A stretch of DNA of 64,000 nt, taken from contig JAYZWL010000004.1 of the NCBI GenBank assembly GCA_036154955.1, forward strand, positions 13,231 to 77,230, read 5' to 3'. This document shows positions 42,531 to 50,143 of the stretch, one piece after another. The notes beneath the pieces are model-generated. The model ran no database searches, was not told where the DNA came from, and worked only from the letters and a program-made list of their open reading frames with translations. Numbering within the stretch: position 1 is the first letter of the stretch; every line of letters starts with the position of its first letter. This stretch comes from Albimonas sp036154955 (GTDB lineage Bacteria; Pseudomonadota; Alphaproteobacteria; Rhodobacterales; Rhodobacteraceae). Both the position numbers and the translations under genes were made by a program.

Positions 42531-42775
42531 GCCCGGTCGCCTGAGGCATGACGTCTGAGGCGGGGCGCAGCTCGCCCGCGTCGCCCCTGCGGGCCGCCGC
42601 CCCGCCGGGCGTCGCCCGGCGCGCGGCCCGGGAAGCCCGGGCCGGGGCGAGGGAGGCGCGAGCGGTCCCGGCGCGGGCCCTTGCGGCCTGCAGGGCGCCG
42701 GCGCGAGCGGGGGCCGTCGGTCCCGAGGGTCCGGCCCCGTGAACGGGCCGCCCGTGTGGGCGCATCTCGGGTTCA

Positions 42776-42797
42776 ACCGCCGGGAGGCGGCTTTTTT
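42776..42797 (+). terminator. Intrinsic terminator hairpin with T6
   Basis: CCGCC-GGGA-GGCGG stem at 42777-42790 followed by CTTTTTT. It is the best candidate for the end of the 34.5-42.5 kb catabolic transcript(s), although about 250 bp past the last stop. Confidence 0.7.
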
Positions 42798-43931
42798 GAC
42801 GCTTCGTCATGCGCCATGCGTCATGCGCCGAGCGGCCGGGAACGGGCGGCCTCTCCGGACGCCGCCGCCGGAGTAGCCGCGCGGGGCGCCTCGGGTGGAC
42901 GATCGTCGGGCGATCGACGGCCTCCTGCGAATTTTCCGGGCCGGGACGCCATCGCGGGACGCGCCCGGGCGTTGCGGCCCGCGAACCGCGCCCGGCGACC
43001 GTTTCACGCGGTGGCGAGCGGCCGGGGGCGGGGACCGCGTTCCGCAGGCGATCCCGGCGACGCCTGCGTCCGCGTCCACCGGCGCGGGGCCGCGGGAAAA
43101 AGGGCGGCCGCAGCGGCGGCGGCCATGGTCGCATGGGACTTTCCCGCCGCGCCCTGACCCGAAGATCCCTGCGCTGGCCGACGCCGAAGGCCGTCCCGTC
43201 CGCGCGAAGCCGACGCCCGGCCGGTCGGGCGTCGCGCCCGTGGGCGGCGCGTTCGTCGCCGCCCTCGATCCCGGCTCGACCTCGATCCCGGACCGCGCCC
43301 GCGACGCCGGCCCGACATGATCCGGCCCGATCCGCGACGGGCGGTTGCCCGCCGCCCTCGGACCCGCCGTCCTGCGCGCCTGGATCGCGAACTTGCGAGG
43401 TCGCTCCCCCGGGTCGCCAGCAGGCGACGGGCGCGGGCGGGTCGCCGCAGGCGGGACCTGCGCGCGCGGGCGGGGTCGGACGAATTCCGGCGGTTCGCCG
43501 CGCGGCGGAGCGATACGGGAAGGGGCCGATGGACGCGGCGAGGCTTCGAGACGCGCGACCGGCGACCGAGCCGGTCGGCGGCGCGCGTCGGGCGGTCCGG
43601 GCTGACGCCGTCGCGTTCGCGCCGCACGCGGGGGGCGACGGGCCAGGGGCGGCGCGACGCCTTCAAGGCCGCGATCGCGGCTTCGCCGGATGGGTCCGCG
43701 GATGGTCCGGCGCTCGGTCCCGCCGGGGGCCTCGGGGCGGAGCCGGCGCTCAATGCGCACGCGGCGGCGTCGCGGTCCGGGCTGACGTCGTGGCGTCAGC
43801 GCGGCGCGGGGTGGCCGCGGGGCCGGCTCCCGAAATCGGTCGCGAGCCTGGGGCGACCATGGGCGCAGGGCGCGGGGGCGTTGGGGCGCGGTCGGGCGAA
43901 CGCGCGTCGTGGTCGCCGCGCCCGCCCTCGG
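42798..43931. other. Region of about 1.1 kb with no credible gene
   Basis: All frames on both strands encode Arg/Pro/Ala-rich sequence without recognisable motifs or a convincing start, and no RNA gene could be identified. It may be a decayed gene or structural/regulatory DNA between the creatininase and chemoreceptor loci. A related string CGGTCCGGGCTGACG occurs twice (about 43596 and 43784). I see nothing further supportable. Confidence 0.55.
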
Positions 43932-46097
43932 TCAGGCGGCCCGGCCCTTGCGGGCGGCGGCCTCGGCGCGGAAGAAGCCGATCAGCTCGGCCAGCGTGTC
44001 GGACTGGGTGCGCAGCGCCTCCGCCGCCCGCGCGCTCTGTTCGGCGAGGCCGGCGTTGCGCTGGGTGGTCTCGTCCATATGGCTGACCGCGGAGGTGATC
44101 TCCTGCATGCCGGTCGCCTGTTCCCGGCTGGCCTGGGCGATGTCCTCGATGGTTTCCGACATGGAGCTGATCGCGGTCATCAGCCCGCCCAGCGCCTCGC
44201 CGGTGGCATGCACATGGCGCACGCCGTCGGCGACCTTGGCGCCGGAGGCGGCGATCAGTTCCTTGATGTCGCGCGCCGCCTCCGACGACCGCTGGGCGAG
44301 GGTCCGCACCTCGGAGGCCACCACGGCGAAGCCCTTGCCGGCCTCCCCCGCACGCGCCGCCTCCACCGCCGCGTTCAGCGCCAGCAGGTTGGTCTGGAAG
44401 GCGATGGAGTCGATCACCGCGGTGATGTCGGAGATGCGCGAGGAGCTTTCCTCGATCTCCTTCATCGAGCCCACGGCGTCGCCGACCACGGTCTGGCCCT
44501 GCCGGGCCTGTTCGCGGGCGTCGGCCGCCATCTCGCTGGCCTTTTTCGCCCCGTCGGCGTTGGTGGCGATGGTGGCGGCGATCTCCTCCACCGTCGCGGA
44601 GGTCTGCTCCAGCGCCGAGGCCTGGGCCTCGGTCCGGCTGGAGAGGTCGCCGGCGCCGCCCGAGACCTCGTCGATATTGCCGCGCATGGCGCGCTCCGCC
44701 GCCTTGATGTCGGCGACCAGCCCGCCCAGACGGTCCAGCGTGGCGTTGACCGAGCCGGTGACGTCGGCGAAGCGGCCGGTGAAGCCGGTTCCGGCGCGAT
44801 GGGCGAGATCGCCGTCGGCCATGGCCTTCACCGGCGTCTCGATCTCGGTCAGGAAGCGGTCGATGGTCTCGCAGATGCGGTTCACCTGGCGGGCCACCTG
44901 TTCGAGGTTCTCGTCGGCCCCGTGGCTCGGGACGCGGCCGGAGAAGTCGCCCTCCGCCGCGCTGGCGGCGGTGCGGTCGATATCGGCGAGGATGGCGAGA
45001 TCCTCGGTCTTGTCCTGCCATTCGACCACGGTGCCGATACGCTGCCCCTCCCGCCCGAAGATCGGGCTGACCACCAGCCCGAGGCGCCGGTCGCCGAGGC
45101 GGATGTCGGTGACCAGCTGCTCGGTCATATTGTCGAGCCGGGCGATCTGGTGGGAGCGGTTGCGGTGGAAGATGTGGAAGTCGACGCCGACCAGCTTGCG
45201 CGGATCGAAGTCCGGCGCGATGCGGCGGATGCCGTCGCCGGCGCGGTCCAGAAGCTCGACCAGCGAGGGGCTGACATAGGTGATCCGGTCTTCGGTGTCG
45301 GCGATCATCAGCAGGGTGGAGGCGCTGTCCAGCGCGCGGGTGGTGCGGGCGGAGGCTTCCGACTGCTCATGGATCTCGGCGACCGAGCGGGCGAGCATGC
45401 CGATTTCATCCAAGCGGTCGAACCCGGGGATGCGCACGTCGTCCCCCGCCACCAGGCGGCGGACGGTGGCGCCCAGCTCGACCAGCGGCCGGGTCATCAG
45501 GCGCGACAGCGCCCAGATGGCGGCCGCGCCGGCGACCAGCGCGCTGGCGAGGCCGAGCGCGCCCAGCCGAAAGGCGGAGGCGCGGACCTCGCCCCGGATC
45601 ACCGCGTCGGTCCAGCCGATGGCGATGGCGCCGACGATGTCGTTCCCCTTCCCGAAGCGCACCGCGCGCACCTGGGTCAGCCCGTCCTCCGTCGCCCCGG
45701 CCTCGCCCGAGCCGAGGGCCGCGGCGATCAGGGCCGCGTCGTCGCCCTGCGCGGGCGGGGCGCCGACGCTGGCCAGCGGCGACCCGTCGGCGGAGACCAC
45801 CTGCGCCCAGCCGAAGGCCTCGCCATTGGCCTCCGCCAGGTGGGAGAGGGTGGCGTCGAGGATGTCGGCCTTGCCGAACTTGACCGCGCCGCCCATCTCC
45901 CGCGCCGTGAGGTCGGCGAGCTGGGAGACGGAGCGGGCGAACACCTCGCTCGCCAGCCGGCCCTGCGCGCGCATCGACAGGGCCGCGAATACCGCGGTCA
46001 TCAGAACCGCGCCCAGCGCGAAGGCGAGCGCGATGCGGCGCCCCAGGCGCGGCTTGGCGCCGAGACGCTCCACTTTCGAGCGGGGGGCAGGGGTCAT
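43932..46097 (-). CDS. Methyl-accepting chemotaxis protein with periplasmic and PAS domains
   Basis: A 721-residue chemoreceptor. A membrane segment at about 19-40 leads to a periplasmic sensor region to about 175, then a second membrane segment (about 176-200), HAMP, a PAS domain (about 255-375) and the cytoplasmic signalling helices. The hairpin-tip signature AFQTNLLALNAAVEAARAGE is intact (about residue 555), with HAMP-like repeats before it. It follows, 75 bp behind, a periplasmic protein gene on the same strand that probably feeds it ligand information. CGGAG lies 6 nt before the ATG. Confidence 0.92.
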   Translation of the reverse strand: MTPAPRSKVERLGAKPRLGRRIALAFALGAVLMTAVFAALSMRAQGRLASEVFARSVSQLADLTAREMGGAVKFGKADILDATLSHLAEANGEAFGWAQVVSADGSPLASVGAPPAQGDDAALIAAALGSGEAGATEDGLTQVRAVRFGKGNDIVGAIAIGWTDAVIRGEVRASAFRLGALGLASALVAGAAAIWALSRLMTRPLVELGATVRRLVAGDDVRIPGFDRLDEIGMLARSVAEIHEQSEASARTTRALDSASTLLMIADTEDRITYVSPSLVELLDRAGDGIRRIAPDFDPRKLVGVDFHIFHRNRSHQIARLDNMTEQLVTDIRLGDRRLGLVVSPIFGREGQRIGTVVEWQDKTEDLAILADIDRTAASAAEGDFSGRVPSHGADENLEQVARQVNRICETIDRFLTEIETPVKAMADGDLAHRAGTGFTGRFADVTGSVNATLDRLGGLVADIKAAERAMRGNIDEVSGGAGDLSSRTEAQASALEQTSATVEEIAATIATNADGAKKASEMAADAREQARQGQTVVGDAVGSMKEIEESSSRISDITAVIDSIAFQTNLLALNAAVEAARAGEAGKGFAVVASEVRTLAQRSSEAARDIKELIAASGAKVADGVRHVHATGEALGGLMTAISSMSETIEDIAQASREQATGMQEITSAVSHMDETTQRNAGLAEQSARAAEALRTQSDTLAELIGFFRAEAAARKGRAA

Positions 46098-46172
46098 GTC
46101 AGGCTCCGGGTCACAAGTCGCAGGCGCTGGACCGGCCCCCCGGATCGCGCAGGCGCCGGGGAGCCGGTCGGG

Positions 46173-46748
46173 TCAGTTCAGAAGTTCGACATTGATCCCG
46201 AAGGTCACCGCCCCGATCGGCGCGCCCCCGTCGGGGTCCACCACCGGCAGGCTGACCTGGGCCTGGTAGGTCTGGGTGCTTTCGTCGAGCTCCACGTCCG
46301 AGATGTGGATCGCGCCCGCGCCGGCCTTGTAGGTCATCCGCCACTTGTCCTCGTCCCCCTGCCAGTAGTCGGAGGTCGGGTCGGAGACGGCGACGTTCAG
46401 CCCGACCTGGTCCATGGCGAAGGCTTCCGTGATCAGCCCTTCGGAGGCGTCGCGGGCGTCGGCCAGCACTTTCGAGCCGGGGTTGGCGGCGACCTTGTCG
46501 ACCAGCGGCGCGGAGCCGGAGCCGACCTGGGCGCGCCAGTCCTTGTCGAGTTGGTCGATGGTCGCCTGGTCCGGGGCGCCGGCGGCGTTCTGGGCCTTCA
46601 CCGCGGCGACCAGCGCCGGATCGGCGGCGATGGCGGCGAGCCGGTCATGGGCGAGCGCCTTGAGCGCCGGCTCGAATTCGTTCGCGTCGGCGTGTCCGGC
46701 GAGCGACGCCAGCGTGATGAGGGCGGCGGCGAGGTAGGCGGGGCTCAT
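46173..46748 (-). CDS. Periplasmic PDC/Cache-like sensor protein
   Basis: A 191-residue secreted protein with signal peptide (MSPAYLAAALITLASLAGHADA) and a mature part resembling a single PDC (PAS-like periplasmic) domain: AVSDPTSDYWQGDEDKWRM and the terminal VSLPVVDPDGGAPIGAVTFGINVELL. It lacks membrane segments after the signal peptide and any signalling domain. It is directly upstream of the chemoreceptor, so it may be a diffusible ligand-binding partner. GAGGA lies 8 nt before the ATG. Confidence 0.8.
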   Translation of the reverse strand: MSPAYLAAALITLASLAGHADANEFEPALKALAHDRLAAIAADPALVAAVKAQNAAGAPDQATIDQLDKDWRAQVGSGSAPLVDKVAANPGSKVLADARDASEGLITEAFAMDQVGLNVAVSDPTSDYWQGDEDKWRMTYKAGAGAIHISDVELDESTQTYQAQVSLPVVDPDGGAPIGAVTFGINVELLN

Positions 46749-47074
46749 GTCGAATGTCCTCGGCTGCGGTATGTGATGCGGCGACGTCGGCGGGACCGGA
46801 ACGCCGCGCCGCGTGCCTTTGCCATGCGCAAGGCTACCGTGGGGTTAATCGCCCCGCGGGATTCGCCGCCCCGCCGCTCCCGGCGCCGCCCCGAGGCTCC
46901 CCCCGCGTCGATTGGCGGCGGGCCGGCGACGCCCGGCGGGCCGGTTCCCCCCGCGCGCGAGGTTTCGCCGGGCCGCGGCGGAATGTATAAGGCGCGCGAG
47001 GATTTCGCGGCGGCGCGCGACGCGAGGCGCGCGCCCTGCACGGACGGAAACGCAACAAGGCGAGGAGACCGGAA
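46749..47074. promoter_or_regulatory. Divergent intergenic region upstream of gap
   Basis: A 326-bp G+C-rich gap between the periplasmic sensor gene and gap. A TATAAG box at 46986-46991 with a weak TTTCGC element 17 bp upstream (46963-46968) could be the gap promoter; nothing else is recognised. Confidence 0.35.
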
Positions 47075-48076
47075 ATGGTGGTCAAGGTCGGCATCAACGG
47101 GTTCGGACGGATCGGGCGCAACGTGCTGCGCGCCATCGTGGAAAGCGGGCGCACGGACATCCAGGTGGTCGCGATCAACGACCTCGGCCCGGTGGAGACC
47201 AACGCCCACCTGCTGCGCTACGACAGCGTCCACGGCCGCTTTCCGGCCGAGGTGAAGGTGTCCGGCGACACCATCGACGTGGGCCAGGGCCCGATCAAGG
47301 TGACCGCCGAGCGCGATCCCAAGGCGCTGCCCTGGGGCGACGTCGACGTGGCGATGGAGTGCACCGGCATCTTCGCCGACAAGGAAAAGGCCTCCATGCA
47401 CCTGGAGAACGGCTCCAAGCGCGTGCTGGTCTCGGCCCCGGCCTCGGGCGCGGACAAGACCATCGTCTACGGCGTGAACCATGGCGTGCTGACCGCCGAG
47501 GACAAGGTCGTCTCGAACGCGTCCTGCACCACCAACTGCCTGTCGCCGGTGGCCTATGTGCTGGACAAGGCCGTGGGGATCGAGAAGGGGTTCATGACCA
47601 CCATCCACTCCTACACCGGCGACCAGCCGACGCTGGACACGATGCACAAGGACCTCTACCGCGCCCGCGCGGCGGCCCTGTCGATGATCCCGACCTCCAC
47701 CGGCGCCGCCAAGGCCGTCGGCCTGGTGCTGCCGGAGCTCAACGGCAAGCTGGACGGCGTCGCCATCCGCGTGCCGACGCCGAACGTGTCGGTGGTGGAC
47801 CTGACTTTCATCGCCAAGAAGGCCACCACGGTCGAGGAGATCAACGCCGCGATCCGCGCCGCCGCCGACGGCGAGCTGAAGGGCATCCTCGGCTACACGG
47901 ACGAGCCGCTGGTCTCCACCGACTTCAACCATGACAGCCATTCCTCGGTGTTCCACATGGACCAGACCAAGGTGATGGAAGGGACCATGGTCCGCATCCT
48001 GACCTGGTACGACAACGAGTGGGGCTTCTCGAACCGGATGTCCGACACCGCCGTGGCACTGGCCGCGACCATCTGA
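47075..48076 (+). CDS. gap: Glyceraldehyde-3-phosphate dehydrogenase (type I)
   Basis: A 333-residue tetrameric glycolytic/gluconeogenic enzyme (EC 1.2.1.12). NGFGRIGRNVLRA is the NAD-binding Rossmann loop; the catalytic Cys is in SNASCTTNCLSP (about residue 153) and the general-base His in HSYTGDQ; NEWGFSNRM closes the protein. GAGGAGA lies upstream. Two strong hairpins follow the stop. It lies about 4.4 kb from pgk and aldolase, with accessory genes between. Confidence 0.97.
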   Translation: MVVKVGINGFGRIGRNVLRAIVESGRTDIQVVAINDLGPVETNAHLLRYDSVHGRFPAEVKVSGDTIDVGQGPIKVTAERDPKALPWGDVDVAMECTGIFADKEKASMHLENGSKRVLVSAPASGADKTIVYGVNHGVLTAEDKVVSNASCTTNCLSPVAYVLDKAVGIEKGFMTTIHSYTGDQPTLDTMHKDLYRARAAALSMIPTSTGAAKAVGLVLPELNGKLDGVAIRVPTPNVSVVDLTFIAKKATTVEEINAAIRAAADGELKGILGYTDEPLVSTDFNHDSHSSVFHMDQTKVMEGTMVRILTWYDNEWGFSNRMSDTAVALAATI

Positions 48077-48123
48077 TCGGGGCCGGGCGGGGCGCGCGCG
48101 CGTCCCGCCCGATCCGGACGCCG

Positions 48124-48162
48124 ACGGGCGCCGCGGGGCACGCGGCGCCCGTTCCCGTTTCC
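48124..48162 (+). terminator. Terminator hairpin after gap
   Basis: A perfect 12-bp stem ACGGGCGCCGCG / CGCGGCGCCCGT with a 5-nt loop, followed by TCCCGTTTCC. A second, weaker hairpin lies just upstream at about 48087-48110. Confidence 0.65.
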
Positions 48163-48220
48163 GTCCCCGCTCCCATTTTCCGGGCGGCCCGTCGGGCGCC
48201 CCGGCTGCGACAGGTCCGCC

Positions 48221-48835
48221 ATGCCCGCCCCCTCCATGCCCGCCCCAATCTCGATCCGCCCCGCGGGGCCCGCCGACGCCGCGACGGCGGCCTTCCTGCT
48301 CAACGAGGCGGCCGGCGGCATTCCGCTGGCGATGTGGGAGGCGGCGGCGGAGCCGTCGCGCAACCCCTGGGCCATCGGCGCGGCCCGGATGGAGGAGCGG
48401 ATGGCGCGCGCGACGGTGCGCATGCTCGACGCGCCGGACCCGGCGACGGGGGCGCCCGCGCCGGCCGCCTTCCTGATGGGCTATCCGATCCCCGCGCCGG
48501 AGCCGGTCCCCGCCGACGCGCCGGAACCCTTCGTCCCGCTGCTGGAGCTGGAGGCGTTGTCGGCCCCGAGCTGGTATATCAACGCGCTCGCCGCCCTTCC
48601 TGGCGCGCGGGGCCGGGGCCATGGCGCGCGGCTGCTGGCGACGGCGGAGGCGGAGGCCCGCGCCGCGGGTCTCGACGCGCTGTCGCTGATCGCCTCGGAC
48701 GCGAACGCGGGCGCGATCCGGCTTTATGAGCGGACCGGGTTCGCCGTGGTCGCCTCGCGTCCGCAACGTCCCGTGGCGAGCTGGACGCCGAAGGGGCGCG
48801 ACTGGCTGCTGATGGTCCGCCGCGGGCTGGGCTGA
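48221..48835 (+). CDS. GNAT family N-acetyltransferase
   Basis: A 204-residue acetyltransferase. The acetyl-CoA loop is ARGRGHGARLLATAE (about residues 128-142), and the C-terminal NAGAIRLYERTGFAVV motif is typical. The strand YINALAALPGARGRG precedes the loop. It lies between gap and a small secreted-peptide gene on the opposite strand; no functional link to glycolysis is implied. A weak AGG precedes the ATG. Confidence 0.83.
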   Translation: MPAPSMPAPISIRPAGPADAATAAFLLNEAAGGIPLAMWEAAAEPSRNPWAIGAARMEERMARATVRMLDAPDPATGAPAPAAFLMGYPIPAPEPVPADAPEPFVPLLELEALSAPSWYINALAALPGARGRGHGARLLATAEAEARAAGLDALSLIASDANAGAIRLYERTGFAVVASRPQRPVASWTPKGRDWLLMVRRGLG

Positions 48836-48876
48836 GCGACGGCGCGCGCCTCGGCCGCACGCGGAGGCCCGGCGGG

Positions 48877-49029
48877 TCAGGACCGATAGGGGGGCGAGGC
48901 GTCGCAGGAGGTCGCGATGCCGGCGTTCTCGAAGCGCACGGCGACGCGGGCGCCGTCCTGCGCGGCGGCGGACGTGGCCAGGCCGAGGCCGAGACAGGCG
49001 CCGGCCGCGAAGACGAACGAGCGGGTCAC
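48877..49029 (-). CDS. Small secreted peptide, 50 residues
   Basis: A short gene starting with GTG at 49029 (AAAGGAG 5 nt upstream, an excellent ribosome site). A signal peptide TRSFVFAAGACLGLGLATSA is followed by AAQ and about 26 mature residues with one Cys (IATSCDAS) and a C-terminal PPYRS. Longer in-frame readings upstream are shadow sequence. I do not recognise the family; it could be a periplasmic micro-protein. Confidence 0.6.
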   Translation of the reverse strand: MTRSFVFAAGACLGLGLATSAAAQDGARVAVRFENAGIATSCDASPPYRS

Positions 49030-49451
49030 GGGATCTCCTTTCCGGCCGGGCTCCGCGGTGGGTTTCAGCCGGATATTTTCGCGTCCGGCCGCCTCGCGGA
49101 GGCGTTGACCGTCGCGTCGACGGCGCGGGTGGCCTATAGTGGAGGCGCGGGCGCGCGACGCGCCCGCATCCCGTCCCATCCCCGCCCCCTCCGCGCCGCA
49201 TCGGCGTGGGAGAGGGCGCGCGACCGTCCCGGATCGGGGCCGCGGACCGCCTCCGCGCGCCGGTCCGCCCGCCACTCGCCACGTTCTTCCGCCTGCCGCC
49301 CGAGACCTTTCCGCATGATCGCAATCGCGCCGCGGCTTCGCCGCGACCGAGCCTCCCCCCCGCAACCTTCGGCCCCGCGAGCTTCGGCCCCGCAACCTTC
49401 GGCCCCGCAACCTCGCCGCGCGCAGCCCTCTCCGAACGGGGAGGCGCGCCG
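49030..49451. other. Intergenic region with 15-bp tandem repeat
   Basis: Between the small peptide gene (minus) and marC (plus). It holds a TATAGT box at 49135-49140 and TTGACC at 49105-49110 (spacing too long for one promoter), plus the tandem repeat at 49360-49415. No gene is supported. Confidence 0.55.
49360..49415 (+). repeat. 15-bp tandem repeat (CCGCAACCTTCGGCC)
   Basis: About 3.7 head-to-tail copies with period 15, one copy reading CCGCGAGCTTCGGCC. It lies about 35 bp upstream of the marC start. Confidence 0.85.
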
Positions 49452-50114
49452 ATGACCTCTCCGGAAGTGCTCCTGCACGACTTCATCACGCTGTGGGTGG
49501 TGATCGACCCGATCGGCACGCTGCCGGTGTTCCTCGCCGTCACCTACGGTCTGTCGGCGCGGGCCCGGCGGCGGGTGGCGCTGAAGGCGGTGGTCGCGGC
49601 CTTCGCGGTGCTGCTGGGCTTCATCCTGGTCGGCCAGCTGGTGCTGGAGGGGCTGGGCATCGCGCTCGCCTCCTTCCAGCTGGCCGGCGGGATCGTGCTG
49701 TTTCTGTTCGCGCTGACCATGATCTTCGGCCAGGGCAAGCCGCAATCGGAGCTGGAGGAGCGGCCGAGCCTGACCCAGACCGCCATTTTCCCGCTGGCCA
49801 TCCCCTCGCTCGCCTCGCCGGGCGCGATGCTGGCGGTGGTGATCCTGACCGACAACAACCGCTTTTCGCTGGTCCAGCAGGCGGTGACGGCGGGGTTGAT
49901 GGCGGGGGTGATGCTGGCGGCGCTGGCGGTGCTGTGGGCGGCGAACCCGATCCGGTCGGCGATCGGGGACGCGGGGGCCTCGGTGATCAGCCGGGTGATG
50001 GGCATGATCCTGGCCGCGGTGGCGGTGGACGCGGTGCTGGCGGCGCTGGCGGCGATGCAGCTGATCCCGCCGCTGGCCCCGGTGGCGGTGACGACGCCGG
50101 AGCTGGCGGGCTAG
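49452..50114 (+). CDS. MarC family integral membrane protein
   Basis: A 220-residue inner-membrane protein with six predicted helices; the N-terminal FITLWVVIDPIGTLPVFLAVTYG and the central AIFPLAIPSLASPGAMLAVVIL are the MarC/UPF0056 family blocks. The physiological role of MarC proteins is not established. I choose ATG 49452; earlier in-frame starts lie in the repeat tract. It is convergent with the RTX gene 29 bp away. Confidence 0.88.
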   Translation: MTSPEVLLHDFITLWVVIDPIGTLPVFLAVTYGLSARARRRVALKAVVAAFAVLLGFILVGQLVLEGLGIALASFQLAGGIVLFLFALTMIFGQGKPQSELEERPSLTQTAIFPLAIPSLASPGAMLAVVILTDNNRFSLVQQAVTAGLMAGVMLAALAVLWAANPIRSAIGDAGASVISRVMGMILAAVAVDAVLAALAAMQLIPPLAPVAVTTPELAG

Positions 50115-50143
50115 AGCGAGGCGGGGCCGGCGGGATGCCGGGC

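Noticed and set aside
42807..43760. A 317-codon minus-strand reading in the gene-free region
   Set aside because: Arg/Pro-rich without motif, plausible start or ribosome site; not distinguishable from chance at this G+C content.
43317..47255. A 1312-codon plus-strand reading over the chemoreceptor region
   Set aside because: It is antisense to the MCP and its periplasmic partner, whose signature motifs are on the minus strand; no domain is recognisable.
49105..49140. Promoter TTGACC/TATAGT for marC
   Set aside because: The spacing of 24 bp is too long for one sigma70 promoter; only the individual boxes are noted.
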